From contig OZ034971.1 in the NCBI GenBank assembly GCA_964030785.1, positions 40,864,304 through 40,928,303 of the forward strand: 64,000 nucleotides of DNA, given 5' to 3'. Under the pieces are notes generated by a model. It was not told the DNA's origin, ran no database searches, and was given only the letters and a program-made list of their open reading frames with translations. This document shows, in pieces, positions 55,985 to 64,000 of this stretch; within the stretch, counting starts at the first letter, position 1; every line of letters starts with the position of its first letter. This DNA is from Siderastrea siderea (lineage: Eukaryota; Cnidaria; Anthozoa; Scleractinia; Rhizangiidae). A program made the translations under genes and the position numbers.

Positions 55985-57390
55985 AATCCTATCACCAAGA
56001 AACGCCTCGAGCAACAAGACAGAGACTACAACATTTCCAATCGATAGCACAAACTCCAGCGCAGTGGTATCTAGTAGCTTGATTGAATTCGATTATGTAG
56101 GCAAATAAATTAATTACACCTGACTCTGTTCAATCGAATAGAGGCATTTTCTTAACGCCGACTGTGCGATGCCGGTATACGTACCGGAACAAAATACACT
56201 GTACCATATCAAGAACCCGTTATAATAACCAGGGCAGATGCCCAACTAGAAATCTGCCAAGCGGCACAGGGAATAAATGTCATCACGCGCAATACAAGCA
56301 AAGTCACACGCCACCGTCGTATAAGGGGGAGGGGGGGGGGGGTTGATGGAACCCCTTCCCTGAGTTTTTGTTGTGATACAATGTTCCGGAAAAAAAAATT
56401 GACAGATGGCCAGTGGTGTGCTCTATTAAAGAGATGAAGGAGTACGATAGTATGGGTTGTGGCGCTGCTGAGGGGTCTGTGACGTCATCCAAGGTGCATG
56501 CACAGCGGAAAATGAAAATTATCTAATGGATGCTAGTCATACGGCTAGAATATGACATAATTAGGGTGTGCTCCTTTGAGAGGATCTGGATCAAGATTTC
56601 TGATCGAAGATCACTTGGATTATGGTGCACCATAGGAACAAGGTTTCACTATTGACCTGTATTAAGGATCAGTTACCATGACAGTGGGTACAAAAAAGCG
56701 TTAGAAACAACCCATGTGGAAAGCAAGAGAAGACTTGCAATTGAAAAGTCACTATAAAACAACAATACCCAGCTATAAACACCGAACAGCGCTTTCAGCC
56801 AAAGTATAAACAATAAGAGGTGTACACGCTTCATCGTGGAGACTCGATCCTTACGCCAATGCTCAAAGAGAGTCGTTGGGAATTTATGGTAATTTCGTAG
56901 TATAACAAAAAGGTTTTTGTACAAAACTATTTTGTACCTCGCTGCAATTTCGACCATTTACTGATCAATTTTAATTGATGAGGGGAGAAACAGGGCTACG
57001 AATGTTGTCAGCACCAAGCTGGAAATGCAAACGAAATGCATCATTGACAGCGAAAGCTGTTGCGCACAACGTTTAATTTCTGATTTATCCTAAGAAATGC
57101 GCTGGGTCATGAATCCGATGATACATTTTCGGATCAACAATCATTGTCCAGAGTGGAGTCGATAGCCTGCTGATCTACGGATTCGCTAAAACGAACGCAA
57201 GGGATAAGAAATCCTGATCCGGATCCTCCTAAAGAAACACAACCTAAAACACTTTGCTGTTTTTTGTCGACATTTTTTTTTTCACAGTTAAAAAGGTGAA
57301 AAACATTCCAGAGTTAATCGTATTATATTATAGCGCCAAAGGCTATTTGAAATCAAATCCAGATTTCAACTGAACCAGATGATGAGTGGT
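55985..57390. repeat. Segmental duplication, distal part of copy B
   Basis: 55985-56250 matches 25500-25765, and 56340-57390 matches 36420-37450. The two parts are adjacent here, which shows that 25770-35609 and 35677-36393 are insertions in copy A. A G-run lies at 56328-56342. No gene is seen. Confidence 0.8.
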
Positions 57391-57414
57391 GTAAGTAAAC
57401 ACACAGTAATTTTC

Positions 57415-57830
57415 AAAGAGTTATTTTAACTCCAAAACTGGAGTTAAAATTTTACGTTAAAAATAACCCCTTTTTTGTTTTTTTTTAACTCCTTAATTTA
57501 ACCCCAATTTCGGGGTTATAATAACTCCAGTAGGGGAGTCACTTTAACTCTATAAAAAAAGTTATTTAAACTCTATATGGGAGTTACTAAAACTCCAAAA
57601 GTGGAGTAAAAACTTTAGGTTAAAAATAACTCCTTTTTGGGGTCATTTTAACTCCCAAATTTAACTCCAATTTCGGAGTTATAATAGCTCCAACGAGGGA
57701 GTCACTTTAACTCTACTCCATCAAACACTAGGGTTATTTTTAACTTGCTCCATCAAAGACTCCATAATCCATTAACTCCATTATCAGGGTTGTAGTTACT
57801 CTGAAATAACTCCGGTACATTCACCCTATT
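57415..57830. repeat. AACTCC/GGAGTT inverted-motif array
   Basis: More than 20 copies of TAACTCC or its complement GGAGTTA, often with GTTAAAAATAAC, in alternating orientation over 400 bases. Two ~180-base higher-order units are visible, starting near 57425 and 57590. Low coding potential. Confidence 0.75.
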
Positions 57831-59256
57831 AGTTTCTTAGATAAAAAGCAACATCACACAAATTGACTGTCACTATAAAAGGTACAACATTTTTAGTTCA
57901 ATCCTATTTTATTTTCTTACATGGACAATAGTTTCTTACAGAATTTGAATTAACAGTAACATTAATGTAAATTTCTAAGACACTATAATCATACAAGTAT
58001 ATAATTATATAAAATTAAAATGAAGCATGTACAACTAGTATGTATAAATAAAACATGATTTCAAAATATATACTAAAAATACTCTTAAAATTTTTCTGTA
58101 TTTTATATTTCCAAAAAATCTCATAAATGTAGTTGTTCTTCAATATGACTACCTCCATCTGCATGCATCCATGGAGCATAAAAAGAACTTTATAATTAAT
58201 TAGGCTGGATAGTTTTGTGAAATATCCTTTAGAAAGACTTATGTCCTTTAGAACCTCTGATTATTCAATCAACAGAAAATACGTGGTTAAATAAAACCTT
58301 TTCAAATTGTTTCAAATTTTGAGTGAAAAACCAGAAGAACTCTGGTGAAGCCCTAATGAACAATCTTCCCAAGTAAGAAAGTCAAATCACAAATAAAATT
58401 TGTGTGCTTTAAAAACATTTTAAACTTTTCCCCCTTAAGGAGCATTGGGGGTTTTAAGTCACTATAAATACTGGTATACACCTAATTGCAATAATGTTGT
58501 CATAGGACAATAAAAAAAAAGAACAGAACGAAGCCAAATAGGAATTCATTACCCATGGAAATTACATTGTCAGATTTGTATCAATTGAGTTGATAAGACA
58601 AGAGTATTGCAATTAGATTACGTACAGCTAAAATGAAAATAAAGAAAGTATAAGTGACTTACAATTAAAAAATGATTTTAAAATATATATTAACAATGCT
58701 CTTAGAGTGATTTGAATTAACCTGTGAAATAGATACTAAACTATTACGCACTATTACACACTAATTCCATTGTTTTCTTTTGTTAAGCTTTGACTATTAG
58801 ACACTAATTGTTAATTATTGTTTCACGGGTTAAGTAAAATCACTCTAACTTTTTTCTGTATTTTATATTTCGAAAAAACCTCAAAAATTAATGTGATTGC
58901 TGTTCAATATCACTACCTTCAGCTGCATGTATGCAGGCATGTATGGAGCATAAAGAACTTTATAAGTAAGGCTGCAACAAACAAGATACAATAATTTTTA
59001 AAATGTGCCTTCAGAAACATCAATCAGTGCTATATCACCTCCAATTATTAATCTGCAGAAATGAAAGGTTACAGATTTCATTTTTGCCCCTTGTGATCTA
59101 AACAAATATCAGCTACAGTGGTTACTAATCACATCATCACCCATGTGCACGTGAATTTTGGCAAATTAAATTAAAATTAAAATTGATTGTACTAAATTTT
59201 GACTTAAAAACGCTGGTCAGGAGCCAAATGATGAACAATCTTCTCAGGTAAGAAAG
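57831..59256. repeat. Tandem duplication of a ~0.8-kb segment
   Basis: 58060-58390 recurs at 58680-59265. TTTTTCTGTATTTTATATTT is at 58091 and 58851, GCATGGAGCATA-type sequence near 58170 and 58940, and GAACAATCTTC near 58358 and 59232. The second copy carries a 141-bp MITE. Confidence 0.7.
58705..58845. mobile_element. 141-bp MITE with TA flanks
   Basis: The termini GAGTGATTT, AATTAACC and GTGAAA are mirrored by TTTCAC, GGTTAA and AAATCACTC, with TA on both sides. The other copy of the duplication lacks the insertion. Confidence 0.7.
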
Positions 59257-59828
59257 TCAAAATTTTATGAATTCAAATTTGAAGAAAGCTGGGATTGAAA
59301 TGAGAATAAAGCAAACTTCAGTGCATGTTTGTTCAAACACAACTCCATCTTTTCTTGAAATATTATAACCATAAGTCCGTGAAGTATGATCGTCTGGGGG
59401 AGTGTACTCCTGAGAAGAACTGTTTGTGGTGACATTGACGGACATTGACATCATCAGAGCCACACTAGCAGTCGGAATTGTTGGGACACTTTCCTGTCTG
59501 CTTGCCCCCTTAATGTTGGCGTACAAGATATGGTGACTAAACTGCGGTTACCAACATTGGGAAGGAGAAGGGGAGCACGAGGAGGAAAAAAGCAGCGTTT
59601 AGTTCAAGTGTCCCAACTATTTTTGTCTGCTAGTGCAGTTGCCTTTTGGAAAACTGGACCCGAGTGTGTTTTCTGGGAATTTTCCACCCCCCACGAACTG
59701 AACTGAGAGTCTTCGTAAATCTGAACGTTGTCTAAGTTGTTGATGTATGAGTCTGAATTTATCTTTGAAATACAGTCTGGAGGAAGGTCTACAACTAATT
59801 TTTTCGATTGTGTCCCTTTCTATACATT
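59257..59828. other. Possible BEL/Pao 5' LTR region
   Basis: This lies immediately upstream of the primer-binding site, so it should include the 5' LTR end (TATACA at 59821-59826 would be the 3' edge). The LTR start cannot be fixed because the 3' LTR is outside the window. The minus-strand 89-codon frame here has no recognised family. Confidence 0.35.
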
Positions 59829-59846
59829 AGTGCCGAGACCCGGGAA
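59829..59846 (+). other. Retrotransposon primer-binding site
   Basis: AGTGCCGAGACCCGGGAA sits between the presumed LTR end and gag. It resembles the TGGTGCCGNGACCCGGG-type sites of BEL/Pao elements. The tRNA was not identified. Confidence 0.5.
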
Positions 59847-59919
59847 CCGAAAAACTAGATTTTATCAGTCGAAAACCTCCTTCTACGCTGCTTGGTTATT
59901 CAACTGAAAGCACGTGGTC

Positions 59920-61755
59920 ATGTCAGAAAAGAAGAAGCTAAAGAATCTTAGAAAATTTCGCGACGGACATCGAAGCTTTGTCCGGAAAACTATTGCCAGC
60001 GCTACGGAATTACTTTCTGGGGGGAATCCCATCGACGTAAAGAAGCTAAAACTCTTTCGCGCCGCTCTTCAAACAAAGTATTCGGAACTTCAAGCGTTGG
60101 ACCAGGAGATAGCGGAACTGTTAGATGATGTCTCAAAAATCGAACAAGATGTAGTAGAAAGTTGCGAATTATCCAGTGCGATTCACGCGTATATTCTGGA
60201 GTTAGAAACCGCTCTGGCTGCAGAAGAAGCACAACGAAAGAGTCAGGAATTGGGCTCTGGAAGCGCTGGAATTTCCCAAAGCCAGCCGCCGAAAGTTATA
60301 TCATGCATGCGAAGCCACCGAAGCTTGAGCTGAGGAAATTCCATGGCAACCCCATTGAATGGTATCCTTTCTGGGAATCTTTCGAGTCTGCTGTTCACAA
60401 GAATCCTAATCTGTCCGAAGTGGATAAATTCAACTATTTGAAGTCGCTTCTTGTGGGGACTGCTCAAAATGTCGTCGCTGGTCTTGCACTTACGAGTGCA
60501 AATTACGAAAAGGCAGTTGAATTGCTTCAAGCAAGATTTGGAAATCGTCAAATAGTAATCTCTAGTCACGTGGAAGCGCTCACAAGAATTCCTAAGATAA
60601 TGTCGATCAGCGAAGTTAAGCGGCTTCGAAGCTTGTATGACACGGTGGAGTCACAAGTGCGCGGTTTGGAGAGTATGGAGATTTCTCCTGATATGTATGG
60701 TTGTTTTTTGACGCCAATTATTATGCAGAAATTACCTGAGGAGTTTCGAATCGCAATCACACGCAATCTGGGTTCTGAAACATGGAATCTCAACGATATT
60801 CTGAGAGAATTTCACAAGGAACTGCAATTGAGAGAACAATGTCTTCTGAACACTAAGGAGTTGAGGCCCTCGAGCTCGAGTCAGAGAGGTGAGTCACTGC
60901 ATTCCTCATCAGCATTGTTCTCTAATAGTTCTAAGGATAAAAAAGTTGCTCGTGTGTGGTGTTCATTCTGTAATCAAGACCACCAAAGCTCCAGTTGTAA
61001 TGTTGTGACAAGCCCTGAGTCTAGGAAGCAAATTCTTAAGAGGAAAGGGAAGTGTTTTCTGTGTCTAAAGACAGGACACCTGTCGCGTAGCTGTCAAAGT
61101 TCTGTGAAATGCTTCAAATGTCACGGGCCTCACCATGTTGCAATTTGTGACTGCTCTGATCAGCCTCAGACAGGCCAAGCCCAAAGTGAAAACGTACCCA
61201 GTGTATCCACCAGCATGTATGTGGATGAGTCTAAGGGATCAGTCTTCTTACAGACTGCAACTGCCGAAGTGCTACGCCCTGATAATGACAGTTGCTTCAG
61301 AAGTATTCGTCTAGTGTTTGATTCTTGTAGTCAACGATCTTACATCACAGAGAACCTTAAGACCGAATTAGGGTTACCAGTCATTGGCAGGGATTCGCTG
61401 TTGATAAAAACATTTGGACAGTCTGACACCAGGTTACGGTCATGTGAAATTGTCCAAGTGGGTATCAAAACTGCGTGTGAAGCAACAGTGTATATTCAGG
61501 CATACGTAGTACCAGTGATATGTGGCCCCCTAACTCAGCAACCTATCGAACTTGCTCAATGTAGCTATGAACACCTACGTGGACTTCCTCTGGCAGATAA
61601 AGCTGGTGCAAGAGATCTAGCAGTTAATATTCTGATTGGTGCTGACTACTATTGGTCCTTGGTTGAAGGTACTGTTATAAGGGGTGCTCCATGGGAACCT
61701 GTTGCCCTAGCGACCAAACTGGGATATGTCCTTTCAGGTCCCTCTATAGTTATGC
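59920..61755 (+). pseudogene. BEL/Pao gag and protease
   Basis: Start ATG at 59920. A coiled-coil N-terminus (LQALDQEIAELLDDVSKIE) comes first. One frame change follows at about 60290, so the remaining codons are in the frame of 60162-61766. PKLELRKFHGNPIEWYPFWE begins the DUF1759 gag domain. Three zinc knuckles follow: C-x2-C-x3-H-x4-C near 60960, C-x2-C-x4-H-x4-C near 61055 and C-x2-C-x3-H-x4-C near 61110. The retropepsin (DUF1758) starts at LVFDSCSQRSYI near 61315, where the usual Asp-Ser-Gly is Asp-Ser-Cys. The frame is then broken by the element at 61756. Confidence 0.88.
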
Positions 61756-62528
61756 AGGGCTTCTGAAATTTCGCGCGGTCGCGGAGCCGCGAAATTCAGG
61801 TATATCCGCGAAATCTCGCGAAATTGACAAAAACACGTGAAATACCGCGAAATTCGCTAGAAATTCTACCAAATACACGTCGGGTACAACATATTTGAAA
61901 CTTATCTTGGCTATTGGAGCTGTTTACTTGCCGTAAACTTGCAAACCCCGGGCAGTACGAAAGACACAATAAAAGAGAAGACTTTTCGTTGACACTATAC
62001 GGAGTGTGAAAGGAAACTGCTGTCTGTAGTAATGCAGGCACACGTTTAATCGTACACGAATGAAGGCACAAGAATGTTTTGACTTCACGGTCCTTCACAG
62101 ATGGATTTAAACCTTTGATCTAGAACAATCTTGCCTTGTAAACTGCAAAGCAACACAAGAAGGCGATGAGGGGAAAGAAGTTTATTGCGTTGCTGTTTTC
62201 GGCTCTAAATTGCAGCTGAAAAAGGAGGTTAACCGGCCAAGCGTTTCGGTAAAGCCTCATATGTTTTTCTTGTCGCTCGAAACAAGTGCAGTTGCCTTCA
62301 GAACTGTGTTGGATGAACTTTTGTGTTTCTTTCTTGCCCTGAATTTGACATCCTTCCAATATTTTTGTCAGGAATCTTTCTTTTTTGCTTTCTTGTTTGC
62401 TTTTCAACGAATATTTGCCCCGAAATTTCCCGCGAAAATCCCGCGAAATCGGCCGTTTTCTCCGCGAATTTGTCTCTTCAAATCCCGTGAAATTTCACTT
62501 TTTTCCCCGCGAATTATCAGAAGCCCTG
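61756..62528. mobile_element. 773-bp element inserted in BEL pol, 6-bp TSD
   Basis: The ends are CAGGGCTTCTGA and TCAGAAGCCCTG. GTTATG is duplicated at 61750-61755 and 62529-62534. Removing the element and one GTTATG restores the reading frame across the junction. The interior is rich in CGCGAAATTTCGCG-type palindromes near both ends. There is no convincing ORF. A 6-bp duplication is unusual for CAGGG-type (hAT-like) ends. Confidence 0.85.
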
Positions 62529-64000
62529 GTTATGGTAGATGACGAGAATGGCAGTTCTGTGAATCTGACTGCAACTCACGTTCTGAAAGTGGAATCAACT
62601 GTCATCCAACATGATTCATTGACGTCTGAACTTAGAAGATTCTGGGACTATGAATCTCTTGGAATCCAGGAATCCTTGTCTGTATGACAAGTTTGTTGCT
62701 GAGGTTAAATTCGTGGAAGGAAGGTAATAAGTTCGGTTACCCTTCAAGGAGGACCATGAACTTCTTCCAGATAACTTTGTCCTGTGTAAATCAAGGCTTG
62801 TATCACTGTTGAAACGTTTGAATCTAAAAACTGAAATATCAAGGCACTACAATGACGTCATCCAAGAGCAGCTCAAACAAGGAATTATTGAACCGGTAGA
62901 GCAAGGTGTGAATAATGGCGTGGGCAAGGTTCATTACATCCCTCATCATGAAGTGATCCGTGTTGACAAGGAAACTACAAAGCTGCGTGTTGTTTATGAC
63001 GCGAGTGCTCGAGCAGGGAGAAACTCACCAAGTCTCAATGACTGTCTGTATGTAGGTCCACCCCTGTCTCCCTACATTTACGATGTTCTCTTGAGGTTTC
63101 GTATTAACAAGATAGCCATCACTGGAGACATTGAGAAAGCCTTTCTGAATGTTTCAGTTGACCCGAGAGATCGGGATTGTCTACGCTTCCTGTGGGTTGA
63201 TGATGTAACAAGGAGACACCCAAACATCCAAGTTTACAGATTTGCAAGAGTTGCCTTTGGTGTCTCCTCCAGTCCTTTCTTACTAAATGCAACCATCCGT
63301 CATCACCTCGTGTCCACTGATATTCCCAGAGAATTTGCTGACAAGGTATTGAAAAGTCTTTACGTGGACGACTTCGTGGGTGGAGATGATTCTGATGATT
63401 CTGTCTTCCGAGATGTACAAGAAACTTAAGTCATCTTTCAGTAATGGAGGCTTCAACATGCGAAAGTGGGTGTCCAACTCTGCAATTTTACAAGAAAGAA
63501 TTAAAGACTCCGAAGAACAGTCTCCCCAAGTGTGTCATATTCAAAGCAAGTCTGTTGAAGAGCCTAAGATTCAAGACGAGGATCAAACCTTCTCAAACTC
63601 TCTATTCGAGTCAGCAAAGAATCCTAGCAAAGAAAGGCTAAATGTCCTGGGCGTAGGATGGGATAATCAGAGAGACTTGTTGTTCCTGGACTAGCCTCCC
63701 CACTGGAAACCATCAACAATGGTACAATCACAAAGAGAGCAATTCTTGGTGCTACAAGCAAGTTTTACGATCCTCTGGGGATACTTAGCCCAGTCATCAT
63801 TCTATCTAAGATCATCTTCCAAGCCATTGGCAAATCTAATCTAGATTGGGATGACCCTGTTGATTCATTTCTTCACGAACAATGGTTGAAGCTCGTCCAG
63901 GACACAAGGAAAGTTGGAGTGGTAGGGCTGAAGAGACATTACCTTCGTGGTTCATCATCAGCAGATTTACAAAGCGCTCAACTCCACGGATTCGCTGATG
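62529..64000 (+). pseudogene. BEL/Pao reverse transcriptase and start of RNase H
   Basis: After the insertion, the linker reads VDDENGSSVNL and RRFWDYESLGI. Stops or frame changes occur near 62690 and 62730. The reverse transcriptase proper is open at 62809-63429: LRVVYDASAR, the motif A segment ITGDIEKAFLN, FGVSSSPFLLNATI and the catalytic YVDDFVGG near 63359. A frame change at about 63425 and another at 63690 follow. The frame then stays open (GATSKFYDPLGILSPV) to HGFADA, the first RNase H strand, at the window edge. The element continues beyond 64000. Confidence 0.88.

Noticed and set aside
59257..59526. 89-codon minus-strand frame upstream of the retrotransposon
   Set aside because: No family signal, and it lies where the BEL LTR should be. 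Not supported as a gene.

Overview
This is non-coding-rich animal DNA, most likely from an anthozoan cnidarian such as a stony coral. That is an inference from the mixture of Penelope-like, BEL/Pao, CR1/L2-like LINE, Crypton, hAT-, MULE- and TTAA-type elements, plus intronless NHL-repeat genes and THAP exons. No sequence search was possible. There is no operon structure. Only one long gene looks intact: a 556-residue NHL-propeller protein on the minus strand (50049-51719). Almost everything else recognisable is mobile-element sequence, much of it nested.

Layout. 1-3500: unique-looking sequence with one CRE-containing block. 3516-5048: 5'-truncated Penelope-like element (PLE) with reverse transcriptase and GIY-YIG endonuclease, joined to a ~65-bp-arm palindrome that carries a hammerhead-ribozyme-like core. 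5933-6520: Crypton-like fragment. 10339-11027: 689-bp element with a 9-bp target duplication. 11295-11945: PLE GIY-YIG fragment and second hammerhead-like motif. 12366-13250: SINE copies and a decayed THAP exon. 15965-16910: decayed acidic exon, SINE and third hammerhead-like motif. 19123-23648: two 1.7-kb palindromic elements with TA target duplications, a 565-bp element carrying the first exon of a RecQ-like helicase, and head-to-head PLE pieces.

21940-25056 is a broken copy of the NHL gene. Its flanks match those of the intact copy, so roughly 21.9-37.4 kb and 50.0-57.4 kb are two copies of one segmental duplication, each later invaded by different elements. Copy A contains a 9.84-kb MULE-like element (25770-35609) holding a second long-TIR element, a LINE, a TTAA MITE and a Crypton-like exon. 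Copy B contains a composite fold-back region (about 52165-55980). Between the copies lie a 5.1-kb TTAA-flanked element with ~480-bp TIRs (38928-44028), a LINE fragment, a decayed Crypton-like gene split by a 186-bp palindrome (44925-46243), and a 2.05-kb hAT remnant (47040-49094).

The right edge (59829-64000) is a decayed BEL/Pao retrotransposon: primer-binding site, gag, zinc knuckles, protease and reverse transcriptase. Its pol region is split by a 773-bp element with an exact 6-bp duplication. The most interesting points are the exon-and-promoter capture in the 565-bp element, the twin TA palindromes dated by the intact gene copy, the hammerhead-like motifs near PLE pieces, and the tRNA-like units inside the MULE TIRs.
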